The position numbers and the translations under genes were made by a program. A stretch of 64,000 bases of DNA from Sinohyriopsis cumingii. Its lineage: Eukaryota > Mollusca > Bivalvia > Unionida > Unionidae. The stretch covers positions 181,154 through 245,153 of the forward strand of contig JAPYKE020000550.1 of NCBI GenBank assembly GCA_028554795.2, given 5' to 3'. Numbering within the stretch: the first letter of the stretch is position 1; each line of letters starts with the position of its first letter. A model generated the notes under the pieces. That model was not told the DNA's origin, did no database searches, and was given only the letters and a program-made list of their open reading frames with translations. Of the stretch, positions 1-14,013 are shown piece after piece.

Positions 1-1254
1 TTGGTGAACATATGTGAAATACATAGTCACGGAGAGGTAAATAAGACTTGGCATAAATATGCCTTTTGACAGAGCCAGGCAATAATATCACCGATGCCTA
101 GTTTGCTTAACCTATTTATTAACTCATTTTATCAAATAGATAACTTAGCTCCTCGTCTTTTAAACTCCTCTCTCACTGCCGATAATGTCCATGATCCGTA
201 TAATTGAGACATTTTGCAAAGCAAAATGTAAATGCTATATTTTTGTATTGCTTGTTTGTTAGGTAGGAAGTATGCCGTATATAACTTTGTTCTGCTTTGT
301 TCCATGCTGCCACCTAACAGTTTAAAGGTAAGATAACTGGCTATGATGCCCTATTATTTGCTGCATATTTTAGGCTGAATCCATCTGGATCGAGACGATT
401 TTCAACAACTAACTTTCCTCACATCCCTTGATATATCTTGTTACTGTAAAACAAATACATTAATTTCTCTTACTGATTATATTCAGACTTTGCAGGTAGA
501 TCCTAATAGCATGCACATAGTATGTCTCACTGTTAAATGTAGTAAAGCACATGTTCCAAAAATAAGCATAAACATAAGCACACAAAGGAATTCTGGTTTG
601 CACAAACTTAAGTAACACCAACAACAACAACTCTATGACGAAGCTTTTTGTGCAATACCAAAGCACTAGAACTAGTAATACAAACTTCATGAAAGCTGTT
701 ATATTTAACATGTAAGGAAGAGCAATCACCTTCCAATTATTGGCATTTGTGGTAGTGAGGCATTAGTGGTAGGGGTAAAGGCCACCACCTATTTCAAACA
801 TATCTAAGTATAATTTAGCTCAACCAGGTTAACAGCCAATTCTTTCCCCCTTGCTGGACTATTCGGTAATAAGCTTAATGTCCACATGTGAAATATCATA
901 CATGTAATGGGTCACTTAACAAATGATTTGGAATAACTGGCTATCCCTACATAGAAACTGCACTCATATAGCACACATAGAATATAGGCGACCTCTAGCC
1001 AAGGTCAACTAGAAAACCAGGGATGGAATTTTGAGTTAGATGATAGAAACCAACTCAGAATAACAACACTAGGGATTCAAAATAAATACCCCGTCAAAAA
1101 TTTAATCTGAATAAATTTTTGATCGAAATTCTATTTTTAAATAAAACAAAACAACATATCTGGGGAAAAACATTTACACATAAAACACCTTTTTTATTTA
1201 TTTTTTGTTGATAAGGAGGGGCATCTGTCTGGTGCTCCCCCCCCATATAAAAAA
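1..1254. other. gene-free host DNA
   Basis: AT-rich DNA with no ORF of protein-like composition, no recognisable RNA gene and no clear repeat family. The 89-residue minus-strand frame near 460-729 is hydrophobic and low in complexity, and I treat it as chance. Confidence 0.6.
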
Positions 1255-1565
1255 AGAACAGGAGGGAGGAAGAAAAAGAAAGAGATTAAGAGGACATGAA
1301 AGACAAAGAGGAAGACTAAAAGAAGACAGAGAGGAAAAAAGAAAACAGACTTGAAAAGAGAGACGAGAGAACAGAAGATGGGGAGAGAAAGGAAGATAGA
1401 GAGAGGAAGAAAGAGATGAATGAGAAGAAAACAAGGAATATGGAGATAGGTAGTAAGTATGACAGGGAGGAAGAGTGAGAAAGACAGAGGGGACAAGTGA
1501 GAGAGAGAGAGAGAGAGAGAGAGAGTTATTAAAGAAAAACAGAGGAAGACAGAGAGCAGAGACAA
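1255..1565. repeat. polypurine GA-rich tract
   Basis: About 300 bp in which the plus strand is almost purely A and G, including a (GA)n run near 1500-1526. The serine/leucine/phenylalanine-rich minus-strand frames here are its translation and not genes. Tracts of this kind can form triplex DNA in other systems; nothing here shows that they do. Confidence 0.85.
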
Positions 1566-4003
1566 ACAGATTCCACCCCCTGGAATAAAGATGGATACTT
1601 GATTTTGATAGAGTATGGATGTATCAATATATTAATTAGCTTAGCAAGAATTGTTGTATTGGTTGGGTTTTTTTTTTTGGGATTATGGCCAATAGACCCA
1701 GGCTCTGTACATGTTATCTGAGTATCTTAGAATTTTGCATTAATATTATATTATGATCAATAATTTGTTAAAGTACTACTTACCAAAATGAAAGTTAGCT
1801 AGGACTGCTGATACTTCATTTCTTCTGAGAAGTCATCTTTGTAAAGTACACCACTGCTTGCAGTAAAGCCTTTAACCCCAATTCACTCTTTCTCTTACTT
1901 AGAGCTTTGATAGCTGCAGGTTTGCTGGGTAGGTGCCATCAGCAGCATCTGATACTATGTCAATGTATAACTTCTTGCCATCCATGATTGTGAGTCAAGA
2001 AGTAATATTAAGGATATTCAACTTTATTTATACCAAGATTTTATGCCACAAGATGCCCTTATAAATGGGATCATAGACCAATTTCCTGTAGGGAACAACT
2101 GGAATTACTGTGATAATTAATATGCGTACAACATATGACATTTCCGGTGGGTTTTGCAATAGATAGGTTGTGTGGCTTTATTTGTTTTCAAAATCTGACC
2201 ACCCTTTCCTAATTACCTGAACCCCCAAAATATCAGTTAGAACATTAACATTCACCTGTAATCATCATCACACCTGTGACACTGTCATTAAATATACATA
2301 AAGTAAGGAACACCTAGAATACTTAGAACACTGGTTGCAAACTTCCTTTTGTTTTTTTTTAACTAGCAATTTCAATAAAATACAAAAATATTTTATACAT
2401 GTTAAAAAATTGACAATTTCGGACACTCATATTTCTTCCAAGTGAGATCTTACAAAAGTTAAATTTCCTCATCTTATGTTCTAATTTTATATAAAATCCA
2501 AACAAAATAAGAAAAACATATAACCCCCTCAATGAAGAATGGACATAATATATTTTTGTTCATATGGAAGGTTGTAACATAAATATTTATTTTAATATGG
2601 TTGGTTTTATGAAACAAACATATTCATTGGCGGTGGGGGGATTTGTTCTTATAAAATTTTTAAACTAAGTTAGTATCTGTTTTTATAAATTTTAGTTTTG
2701 CTATTTAATTGTTCTAATAGTGTAATTGGGGGCATCATCAAGACAATTATTTCCCGGGGAGGGGGGCACTTTCAGCTGGAGGGGGAAATAATTTGCTAGC
2801 CAGTTGTTTCCCCCGGCGAAACTTTCAGAGGGGGGTAAATTTGACTATTATACCTATACTTCAAAGTTTTTGTTCAGATGCATAATTTAGACAAATGGAT
2901 CAAGATTTTTTTCAGGCAAATTATATCGCACCTTTCATGAACAGATCAGACAGGTAGCTTACAAGAGCGCACAATCTTGATTTTGAGGGAGCATAGTCAT
3001 TGTGCTATAAGCTTTCTTTTTTTCTTTCTTTAAGCTCTACATGAATGTTAAGTAAATCTTGTGTGAAAAGTAAAATCTGAGAAACTTGCAATGCAGTGTT
3101 CCATCATGGTACCTGAAGTTCTCCGATTAATGGCTACAAACACAGTTCACACGGTAATAGATATTTCTATAACTGCATGTCACCGTGTTGTCTAGTGAGT
3201 TCAAGCTGTTATAAACAGATAGAGAACAACAAAAGTTGTATGCACATACTGTTAATCTGCACTGACATGTTTAACCTTTGGGCATATACTATTGCCAGTT
3301 ACAAAATCATGCACAAACAACTGAGTCAGAATTAATTTCATGGCCATAAACTGTTATGATCACAACATTGCAAGGGATCTGACCCTTCTCCCCCTGGCAA
3401 CAATATGCTAAACCTGTTTAAGAGAAGCTCGGTATCCTTTATTTCATTTCCAGTTTAATTAAAAAACTAATTTGCCAATTTGCAACTAGTTCAAATTTGG
3501 GTGTATTTTTTAAATATAAATTCATAAATTTAAACAAGTATACAAGTACTAGGTTCTATGCAAAGAAAAACGGCACTACATTTTACCAGTATTGTACATC
3601 TCTTTTACACCCCAAACACAGCACTGACTGGTGTTATAAATCTATGGTCTCTAAGTATCAGAATATAGCGAAAACCAATACGTTTTTCATAAAATTCAAC
3701 AGATACTTTATTTCCCTAGAATACAAAGTGAACGTTTAACAGGAACTGACACTACTGTCAATTACATCCTAAATAGTCCCAAAAATTTCAAACTTAAGTC
3801 CAATGGGTATCAAGTATTTCAAATGAATTCCAGTAGTATTCCAAAAGAAATTTGATATTGAATGCACTGATGTGCCCGAAGTCTGGAATAGTGTGGATGT
3901 ACTGACAGTCTCGATATAACACAGCAATAAAATCCAAAATATCCTTGAAAAAATTCACAATAATTCCAAGATAGTAGTTTAGTCCTAAAATCAAAGAACG
4001 CTT
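1566..4003. other. gene-free host DNA
   Basis: AT-rich sequence with G-runs and G/C-rich patches near 2750-2840. I see no splice-bounded exon, RNA gene or named repeat. The 80-residue plus-strand frame at 3497-3739 has no recognisable motif. Confidence 0.5.
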
Positions 4004-4183
4004 TGTAATTACAATCAATAATTGAAATAAATAAATTAAATCTCCACAAAATATAATTGAACACAACTTACTCCACTAGACTGATGTTAAGATTGTAATT
4101 ACAATTAATAATTGAAATAAATAAATTAAATCTTCAAAAAATATAATTGAACACAACTTACTCCACTAGACTGATGTTAAGAT
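4004..4183. repeat. 90-bp tandem duplication
   Basis: Two direct copies of a 90 bp AT-rich unit lie head to tail (4004-4093 and 4094-4183). They differ at only a few bases, for example a C/T and a CC/TC difference. This suggests a recent local duplication. Confidence 0.9.
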
Positions 4184-5885
4184 ATGGACTGAATCATTCT
4201 GAAGTAAACAAAATATATATATATAACAAAAGCCAAGACACAATAACATAACCTGGATGAGGGTCAAAAGTTCATTTTCCCATTAAATTCGTAAACAAGG
4301 TTGCCTCCAGAACATTCTTAATTTAAAAAGGAAAGAGACCCTTAACTCACCATTTGTAAAAGATGTTTATCTTTAAGTGATAATTATCTTAATATATAAA
4401 CTAAAATCACAAACAAGTCTTAGTAATGTAATATGCTATTTACAACAGCAAAACACAACAAACATTTTTGGCTAAATTTGAAAATGTCAGTAGTTGCTGA
4501 TCCAGACAAAGACTGCCAAGCCATTTTATTTGCAGCAACAAGCCTCATTTTCCTATACCAGACATCACGCTAGGCCTTTATTCCACATCGTGAGTAGGCA
4601 AGATATTGTGCATGCCTTAGTTTCCATTCCATATGATCCTGATATTATGCAAAGTATGTTTCATATGGCAATGTGACAGATGTTCTTTGCTATATTTTGT
4701 AAAAGTTTTCATGGAAACTTCTCTATACATAGCTGAAATTATAGGACACTTTACTTTTTTCATTAGAAATGTAAAACGATTATTAACTCCTTAAAAGGCA
4801 ATATCTTGCTTGTGACAAACAATAAAGCATGATGGGTAGGAATAATGCACTTGATCATGTTCTGAGATACATGGTTTAAGTTTCGTTTTGCTATTACCAC
4901 ATGAGTACCATAAATGATACACCAAAACATTCATTCCCAAAATTATGAGCATCATTCAGTGTACTCCCCAAGAGTCAGTAGCAGCCCTCATACCTCCATT
5001 ATGGTGGGTGGCACCCCAAAAGTCTTTACCTACTATGTTTTCAAATACCTCACCTTTCTCAACTCAAATGCAATCAAATGACAATATTTGGTCATGGAAA
5101 TAAATGAAGCTTTCCTTTTCTACACTGTCAACCCAGTTTTCTTCATGGAGTAACTGTGCCCATTTGACTCCAATATCAAAACAGTTCTTTGTTTATAACA
5201 TGAAATGCAAGCCAACAAAAAATTCTGACCAGAGTATGGGATGCAGATCTCAACTTCAAATGTGTCAAGACGGTTAATATATATTCTTTAAGTCAATGTA
5301 ACCTTGGAGTTTGAGCTCAAAAGCCACAACATCAATAGATGTATTCCTTATCTAAAATGTGAGTCATCCACATAATTTGGTCAAACTAGGCTATAGAGTA
5401 TTTAAAGTAATTTGTTGAACCTGTATTTGCGGATCTTTGCCCGAAAATCAATAGTCTCAAATGCATGACATCTACAATCCCTGGTTTATAGTAGTTAACA
5501 AAGAACAGAAGATATTGTCAGTAAACTATATTTCCTTAAATGGTCAGTGACCCTGACTACAAAATCAATGTAACAGTATGAATTGTGGAAGATGATTATT
5601 GTACCATAAATGAGTGGAATCTTGTTGCAGTCAAGGTGACATGTAATAATTACTTTAGCGTATAGGCTTAGCCTGCAATAAATCACTTCCTGTGAAAGAT
5701 GGGATACTCTGCTGCATGGGATACATGGAATAGGGATTGATTTTTAATTGGGACCTGCTGGAATTATGGATAGAGATATAGAAGAGGCGACAATAACGTG
5801 GAGTTAAGTGGCGGGAAACGCAACGTAGAGACAAACAAGAGACAATTCTGTGCCATTTGGATTGTGTGCGTGTGATTTGGAATTG
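4184..5885. other. gene-free host DNA
   Basis: No gene or repeat is supported. The 81-residue minus-strand frame at 5655-5900 runs into the 3' end of the neighbouring SINE and is not considered a gene. Confidence 0.5.
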
Positions 5886-6178
5886 TAATGTAGCTTTCAC
5901 AATTTTACTGTCATATCGCTACATTTCAGCAGTACGGAAGTTTATAGCGATGTCTAGCACTAGGGTATCATATCACAGACATGTAGCATGATGTCCCACC
6001 CAGTCATATTATAGTAGACCGACCAGTCCTAACACTAACCTCTTAATGCTAAGCGCCTAGCAATACAGCTGTTAGAACCATTTTTATAAGTCTTTGGTAT
6101 GACTCTGATGGTGTTTGATCTTTCAAACTCCTGCATCTTAAGCGGACGTTGTAACCACTAGACCACTGGAGCAGTCTA
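5886..6178 (-). mobile_element. tRNA-derived SINE, family A, diverged copy
   Basis: This is the reverse complement of the element at 8983-9301. The tRNA-like head lies at the right, with an A-box-like 'CTAGTGGTTA' read on the minus strand. A body shared with the other copy follows, then a tail toward 5886. The copies differ at many positions and the B box is degraded, so this is an old insertion. It is non-autonomous and would be mobilised by a LINE. Confidence 0.7.
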
Positions 6179-6537
6179 GTGCCATTTGGAAACAGTGTCT
6201 AAAATTAGTTTTTCATGAATAGTTATTAATAAAGGCGGACCAGAGCGAATTATTCTAAGTTAAATGAGGGGTGTGCTTCTATGACAAAATCCAATGTTTT
6301 AAGTATTCTTCCCCAAACGTTTTGGCAGTCCAAGTTTTTCTGAGGAAGTGGATGCCCCACTCCAAGAAAAAGAGCAACGATCTTTTCTCATTAAAACGTT
6401 GTCCATGGGATGGGTGTCTGGAAGTGAGGGACACGAAGACATTCAGTCATAGAAAAGATAGCATGTCTTGGAAAGCATAAGGGGAAAAGAGCTCTATATG
6501 TAAACCACGGTGGGGAAAGAGAACAGACAGACAAATT

Positions 6538-6796
6538 ATGGCGGTTGTTGTTGCTGTTGTTGTGGGGTTTAACGCCATTTTTCAGCACACGATAGGCTAT
6601 GCATGGCGGCCAGTATTAATGGTGGAGGAAGAACCCGGAAAACCCCGGAAAGAACCACCGACCCACGAGAAGCTACTGGCAAGCTTTCTCACATACCCAC
6701 ATTGGCCGAATCCTAGACTCGAACCCACGCAGACGGAGATGAGATGACAGTGATCCGTAACGGAGAGCGCTTTAGACCACTCGGCCACTCGGCGGA
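6538..6796 (-). mobile_element. tRNA-derived SINE, family B, near full length
   Basis: This is the reverse complement of the copy at 24506-24749. The tRNA-like head (A box around 'AGCCGAGTGGTCTAAAGC', B box around 'GGGTTCGAGTCT' in the sense orientation, here slightly altered) lies at the right. The body contains the 'TTTCCGGGGTTTTCC' word, and the tail of CAA-type repeats appears here as GTT repeats at 6542-6562. The overlapping plus- and minus-strand reading frames are SINE sequence and not proteins. Confidence 0.85.
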
Positions 6797-7677
6797 AGAC
6801 CCAAATGAGGCTGGAGAGAGAGAAAAGATGAAAAGGAATACAGCGACTCTGACCTCTCACAAACACTGAATTTGGAAGGAGACACAAACAGGTTATACCA
6901 GCATGCTGAGTAATGAGTTTTATTGTTCACTCGACTCTATGATCAAATTTGTTTTATCGGTATAAAAGAATGGATAATTGTATTTCTTATAATTTTGAAA
7001 TTCTATTTCTACGAGAAGATGTATCATTCAAAGGGCATGTTCCATTTCATATTGTTTATGTAAATGATTAAATTGTTATATTTTAAATATGGGGGGGGGG
7101 GCTTGTGTTGTTCTATTCTATATCTCTGCTCAGATTTGTGTTATTCCATCCCTGAATTTCATAGCTGACATTGTTATTTACTCGGTCTGGGCAATAACAC
7201 CACAGCCAGTCATCTCCTAGATAACAATAACCAATACAAGCGCCGTGTAACAAGTGGGGCATTCTCTCGCAATCAATTAATGTCTTTCTCATCTTCTGTA
7301 TGGGTCAATTACATGGTTTGGTCAAGGCAGTGAGTATGCATGTAGATAACCATCTTCAGTCTTTCAGTCCTAGTCACCCTGACTTTTGATACCTAAAATT
7401 AATCAGATTCTTTCCAAAGGCATGCTGATCAAATAGTTTGGTAACCACAGATTATAGGGAGCCTAACTTATTTATAAGAAAAAAAAGAACAAGCAGACTG
7501 ACATGTGGAAAACAGGTGCACATATAATATTATTACATGGTTGTTGTATAAAAACTGTAAGAAGAAATATTAAGGTTGCCATGCATTGCTAAAAGGTACA
7601 GCTTACATGTATCTAGTCCAGGTCTCAAAATGATGGGCCATGGAATTATGTCCTGCAGCCCACAACGACATATGGAA

Positions 7678-7872
7678 TTTGTTGTTGTTGTTATAGGGTT
7701 TAATGCCATTTTTCAACACAGGATAGGCTCTACATGGTGACCAGTATAAATGGAGGAGGAAGAACCCGGGAAAACACCAAGAAAGAACCACCAACCCACG
7801 AGAAGCTACCAGCAAGCTTACTCACATACACACAGTGACCGAGCCTGAGACTCAAACCCACACAGACCGAGG
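7678..7872 (-). mobile_element. SINE family B, partial copy
   Basis: This shares the tail, body and B-box region of the family B SINE in reverse orientation, starting with GTT repeats at the tail. The A-box half of the tRNA head is missing. It lies about 1 kb from another family B copy in the same orientation. Confidence 0.8.
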
Positions 7873-8982
7873 CCCACAGAATTTGTAAAATAATTAATAA
7901 TGCAAATTATTTTTTAGTCAGCCAGTTTGATACGAATTGGATTGTTACATCATTTACGTCTTGTTTCCAACATTTCAACTAGCTACCATTTTTTTTTAAG
8001 AACCACTTTTGACATGTCAAAACTTATTAATCTTTGAATTTCAATAAATGTCGAAACTCATTAGTGTTTGAATTTAAATGTTGAAACTATCCAAGTTATA
8101 TTTATTCCAAATGTCAAACATAATGTAGTTTTAAGTTCAGCTATGGCAATTATAAAATTAAAGTTGCAAAAACAGCTCACTGGTTGAAGTTCTTGTGCTC
8201 ACATTTGTGACTCTAACAAATGAAAGGATGATGCCAATTAATGCAGCAATATACTGACTAAAAACTACCAACACTCAATTATCATGCAAAAAATTCCAAT
8301 TGCAACTAGTTTATCATTGGAAAATATTTCAATATAAATTAAGAAACAATCCATCACTTTTTATTTGCGTTTTCAAAACAGGTGAATTGAAAGATCCAAA
8401 CCGCACCTTTTCCTACTTGGATATACAAAAGAAAAATTCATAGTGCAGCATGCATTTCAGTTATGTTTTTTTTATCTAAGTATATTTTTTTTCTTGCTGG
8501 GAGTATGCTATGCAAACATAAGGGCAACTCCTGAGTAACATCTAATATTCATTCACAAAATTCATTGCCATATTCCAGAAAACAACAACAATCTCTCAAC
8601 TATAACAACAAATAATATTTTTACTACAATAAAAACAACAAGAGTCCCGAGAAAGGATTGATGCTTTTCTGGGTGATAAGAATTTCCAGGAATTTAATAC
8701 CATACCATTTCGGTTAAGACTAAGTAGACTGTTATGTAATACTATATTAATTTTTTTAATGATTGTACATTGTTATGGGTCAATTTGCAAAGAACATATT
8801 AAATAGTAATTTTGTCCGTTATTGTGGGCCTGTACTTTAAGATAATGTAATTATGTTTGTAGACATGTTAACATGGATTTGAATTCAGGACACTGGTATT
8901 CCCCTCAGAAAAACATGATCTACCTGCCCTTTTCTTAACAGATTGCTAAGGTTTATGTAAACAGACGTGACCTTTTTTTGTA
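7873..8982. other. gene-free host DNA
   Basis: AT-rich sequence with no recognisable gene, RNA or repeat family. Confidence 0.5.
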
Positions 8983-9301
8983 CCGCTCAGGTGGCCTAGT
9001 GGTTAGAGCGTCCGCCTCGGATGTGGGAGGCCGTGGGTTCGATCACCGGCCGAGTCATACCAAAGACTTACAAAAATTGCACTAACAGCTGCCTTGCTTG
9101 GCGTTCAGCATTAAGAGGTTAGTGTTAGGACTGGTCGGCCTGGTGTCAGGATAATGTGACTGGGTGGGACATCATGCTACATGTCTGCGGTATGATGCCC
9201 CAGTGCTAGACATCACTATAAACTGCCACATTGCAGACATCGTAGTGATATGACTGAACAATTGTTAAAGCTACGTTAAAAATCATAATCACATCACATC
9301 A
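8983..9301 (+). mobile_element. tRNA-derived SINE, family A, well preserved
   Basis: The tRNA-like head has a good A box ('TGGCCTAGTGGTTAGAGCG', about 8991-9009) and B box ('GGGTTCGATCACC', about 9036-9048), as expected for an internal RNA polymerase III promoter. A body of about 200 bp follows and is shared with the reverse copy at 5886-6178. The 3' end is a short tandem tail of ATCACATC-type repeats. The head would be a poor functional tRNA because it continues straight into the body. Confidence 0.85.
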
Positions 9302-9837
9302 CAGATACCAGTGGACTCCATCATGGCAGGCCAATCATGTGACTATGTCAGTGCAAATCCAAACACAAAGGTCATGCACGATAAGCCTGGTCAAGTCAGG
9401 TACAACAGATACATGTAGAGGCCAAGTTAGCCAGTAATTATCCTGGATTATATTAATAATCACATATATAAGAAAAGAAGAGATGTTATTTGAATGATGG
9501 GGTTTCAGTATTTGGTGATAGGGTGTTTAATTAACCGAGTACTTTCTAATGGATATCAGGAAACAATAAAGTATAACAGTGGGTTCTAAAGTGTCACATG
9601 GCTAAAATGATAGCGCAGTGGGAAAGCTATTATAAATTTGGGCCCAATGATAACACACAGCACGTTCAACTATTAAATGTTTCAAGCAAATAAATGTAAT
9701 GTACTTTTCCAATGATAAGCCCTGCTGTGATGGACAGTTTGGTCATCAGATTAGCACAGCTTTAATTTACGACCAATTGGTCATACAAAGGCATATGGTG
9801 AAAACCCCAATTCATTATTACTTTCTGTTCAAGTAGA
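9302..9837. other. gene-free host DNA
   Basis: No supported gene. The sequence grades into the degenerate tandem array that follows. Confidence 0.5.
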
Positions 9838-10560
9838 GATGTGATAACAACAGTTTTAAGATGTCTGCCATGGTGGCCATATTGGATGTCAGATCAAAAC
9901 CATTTTTATTTAGAATCAGCTAGACATCTTAAGTAGTCTTTTGGTGAATACCACATGTTGACACAATCTTTCATAATGGATGAGTAGAAATAACAATATT
10001 TAAAAAATGGCCACTGTAGTGGCCGTACTGAACGTATTATCAGTACCACTGTCATTTAAGCCCAAGAGGTTTGTTAGTTAAATCACCATGCTGATATGAC
10101 CATCCATTCAGAATTAGTGATGACAAGACTTTCAAGATGTCTAATGTAGTGGCCATATTGGATATCAGATCAGCACCATTTTAGTTAGGACCAACTAGAC
10201 ATTATACAAAGTCTCTTAGTGAAAACCCCGTGTTGATATGACCATCCAATCAGAAGAAGTCGTAATAACAAAATTTCCATGATGGCTGTCGTTTGGGAAA
10301 TACCGGAAGTCAGACTGGCACCATTTTATCAAGAACCATCTCGTCAGCAGCAGAATTCTTTTAGTGAAAACCAAATGTTGATATGACCATCCATTAGTAG
10401 AAGTAACGGTAACAAGAATTTCAAGATGGTCAGTGGCAGCCATATTGGTGGTACCATTTTCATTATGGACCAGCTAGACGTCATGTGAAAACAGAATGGT
10501 GATATGACCATCCTTTAGGAATAGTGATAAAAATAATTGTAAGATGGCCACTGTGGTCGC
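9838..10560. repeat. degenerate ~140-bp tandem repeats
   Basis: About five diverged units each carry the words 'GATATGACCATCC', 'AAGATGGCCACTGTGGT'-like and 'ACCAACTAGACAT'-like in the same order. The 'GATATGACCATCC' word recurs at about 10093, 10235, 10380 and 10501, giving spacings of 142, 145 and 121 bp. Reading frames inside it (for example minus 10216-10443) are repeat translations. Confidence 0.75.
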
Positions 10561-10650
10561 GATTCTCTGAGATAGAAGTCTCATATGTTCCCATACAGAG
10601 GGAGAAGAGAGTAGGTAACCTATATGACGGTTGAGGCCACGAAGAGTCCT

Positions 10651-10653
<3 letters not shown>

Positions 10654-10704
<51 letters not shown>
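10654..10704. repeat. (GA)n microsatellite
   Basis: About 50 bp of uninterrupted GA dinucleotides. Confidence 0.95.
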
Positions 10705-10706
<2 letters not shown>

Positions 10707-12966
10707 CAACCATATTATGCAGTCATTCTGGACAATTAAGTCAATCTTTCATTCGGTTTCATGATGAAAGTTGTCTTATCCTCATAAACAGAACAGATAA
10801 TTGTATTTTTACAACTAATTGCATCTTTTATGAACTTGGTGATTATTTTTAAGAGAAGTGTATTTTTCAAATGTAATGATCAATTTCATGTTTAATATAA
10901 TTGATTCAATTCTTATATTTTGCATATAGGGGCTAGTGTTTTTCTATTCTACATCTCTGTCCAGATCTCCATTTGCGCAATCCGGGAAATAACACCGGTT
11001 TCCTTTTCCTGTTACCTAGTTTGAGACCATAGAGTCAGAATAACTTCAAGGTCAATGTCACAAACAAAATGCCATATATTTCAGTTATATACATTAACAC
11101 CCAAGTGAAATGTCCAATATTCCGTAACAATACAGAAAACTGGCAAATATTTCATCATTGCATGTGCACCGAGATCTTTGAATGAAAGGCCATATTCACA
11201 ACTAAATGCCATCAACATTAAAAATCAATGTAAATTAAGGAATAGTGCATGCAGTTAAGCGCTATATAATTTATGAATGTATAATCTGTTAATAGTATGG
11301 TTCTCATCATTACTTGGACATTTATGAATTATTACCATGGAAAACATAGTACAGTTCTTTCTAATTTCCCAATCCCTCATCCACCGACCACCTATGAACA
11401 CATTGCGTCCAGATATCATGTATTGATGATGAACTTGGTCATCTGCTAGAAAGTTTAGACGGGATTGCAATGTTACAAAGAAATCAATGGTTAATGTTTC
11501 AATAATAAAGAAATTTATTTGATTAGGTAATTGAGACAGAGCTGTCCGAAAAAAAAATTGTTCGTTTTAAAGGAGCAAGAAGCTTACAATCAGACTGTAA
11601 ATCCCGAAATTAATTATACTGCTAACAAGATTTATAACTCAGTTAATTGCGGCATTCTATTTAGACAAAACTGTTATCAGGATATTGAAAGTTATATAAT
11701 TGTATCTGTGTCGTAATGAAATTTATACGACCACACAAGTCATTGGACTCTGAGTTTGTGCATGAGTCTTACCTAAAATGTTAAGTGTACATGGCTTGTT
11801 CTTAATACAAAGTTTAGTACCGTACTATAAGAGGCTCTTTAACAGTTCAATGAACAAGTCAACTTTAATGTTTTCTTCTTTTCACCTACTATTGCATATG
11901 AGAGATGAGGACATAAATGATACACCAGACACATACCTATTCCACAAATGAGAAAGTGTACTTATCACATTGTTGGTACACTTTACACAGAGTGTTTGCA
12001 GTTTAATAATGTTGATATGTGACATCACTTTCTGAAAGGCTGATTAGTGAAAACAATTAATGACATTTATGCGCAATATTCGCATTATTAAGTGGCTGCG
12101 AAAATGCGATTTCTCCTTGACCCACCTTCCTTCTGCAACCTTCTTTTCACTATGACTATCAACAATGTAGTGGCTGATTTTCAATCGAATGCTAGACGGA
12201 CATTGTGAAATGTACGGTCGACTATCACAAAAACGCACAGTATTGGTTAGGTAAATCGGAATATTTGCCCTACGTAGAACTCTTCAAATGCAAAACTAGT
12301 CCATGAGTACAACGCCCCAAACCCAGGACATGCATAGTTTAAATGTCAACCTAACGAGGAGTAAACAAACTCATGTCTCTTATGAAAAGCATGTCGACAA
12401 ATGCTAGTTTCCACAGGTAAAACATTATCGAATAGGTGTACGTGCCATAATTCTTTTAAGTATATTTTGATAAACTATCGAAGTCCCTTCAACAATTTGA
12501 CTTTCTACTGCAAAAAATAATTTCACACATAGACAGGTTTTTAATGAAATAAGCAGAATATGTTTAAATTATATATGCGAGTGTTTGGGATAGCCTTCGG
12601 TGGACAAATAATGCTGTATACAGGCTTAAAGGGTCTGGTTTTGAAGGACGTTTGATATTATAAACGTTGCATGAACAAAACCATGTAAGATTTTAAATAG
12701 GATCTATACAATTTTGAAGTTTATCTTCAGTATACAATTTTTAAAAAAAGATGCCCAAATTTGACTCATTCGGACCGAGTAAGTAACTTACATTTGCCAC
12801 AACAAATGGCCAAAATGTTGGTTGATGCACATTACCTCCAGAAATTTTTTCATATATTTTTCTCAATTTCTGAGCCTTTTGTCTGCCAAAGGGGTGACTG
12901 GCCATGACGCGTCTCATTAAGAAAATTAATATGCCGACGAATATTTAATATAATAGCAAATGACAG
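10705..12966. other. gene-free host DNA
   Basis: AT-rich DNA with no recognisable gene or RNA. Short ORFs at 11255-11470, 11531-11716 and 12044-12238 show no motif and no support. Confidence 0.45.
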
Positions 12967-13002
<36 letters not shown>

Positions 13003-13028
13003 TATATACATACATACATACATACATG
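12967..13028. repeat. (CA)n plus (CATA)n microsatellite
   Basis: About 33 bp of CA repeats are followed by ATAC/CATA repeats. They produce the spurious YVCMYVCVCV-type minus-strand frame. Confidence 0.95.
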
Positions 13029-14013
13029 CCTAATTGAATTTCTGCTTTATTCCATAATAAATACACAACCGTAAATTCATCAATACACAATAACAATAGT
13101 GATGTGCACATAACACCGCATAGCGACTTTAGTTTCAAAAAGATAGGTAGTTTTGGTCTACTTATAGTTGAAATGACATTTAGAGTCATATTGTGAAGGA
13201 ATGTGCATTGCAACAACTTTTCCAGATGGTCTGCTAGTTCCGTTGTTAGGAACTGGGTTTATTAGCAGTGGCAATTCCACAGGAAGTAAATGTGATTTGT
13301 ATATGGAGGGACGAGCCTTAGCTAAGCTGCATGTGTGCTTATGTTTCATCATTGAATTTTTGGAATCGTAATGTGGGAAAATTATGAACTTTTTCAATTT
13401 AAATTATCAAAATGATGCTATGGAACATCACGTTCTGTTCATTTTGAGTGCAGTAAGGAGAATGTTATTGCAGTTGTAAATGTAGTCGCAATTACAGTAC
13501 AATTTCATGTTTTAGAACCAATGACATAGCTGAACTTGGAAAGTACATTTTGAGGAAATTCAAGATGCAGACATTTAGGTATACTTTTGGTCATTCTTAT
13601 TACCAGCTGAAGAAGTAATGTTTATGCCGTGTCACGTGCATGCTCTTTGTATGGCCCGAGCTGTGGTATGACCTGTATAACGTCTATCGCTAGCCTAAAT
13701 TCGAAACATTGTGTCAAAAGGGTTAACAGCAGTTGGCGTGTGACAGTCTATTCATCCAGCAGAGATAAGGATTCTTCGTCGTCTTGGTTTATTGGCTCTG
13801 AAGCCCTTACATTTCTACCAAAATCTTAAGTTGTATTTTTGTTCTAAAATTTAGTACTTTGACTTATAAAATGGCAAGTCTCTGATATATATGTGATAGT
13901 CTTTGGCCTCAGTGTGCTTTTCTGTGCTATTGTTATATACCAGAGAGAGCACTGGTCATAGTCTGAACCATTCCACTTACGAAAAGGTACCATCATTTCT
14001 CCTAAATAACTGT

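Noticed and set aside
8983..9060. Functional tRNA gene at the SINE head
   Set aside because: The A and B boxes are good, but the sequence continues into a repeated SINE body with a characteristic tail and a second diverged copy elsewhere.
10631..10852. R/E-repeat ORF on the plus strand and its serine/leucine counterpart
   Set aside because: Generated by the (GA)n microsatellite.
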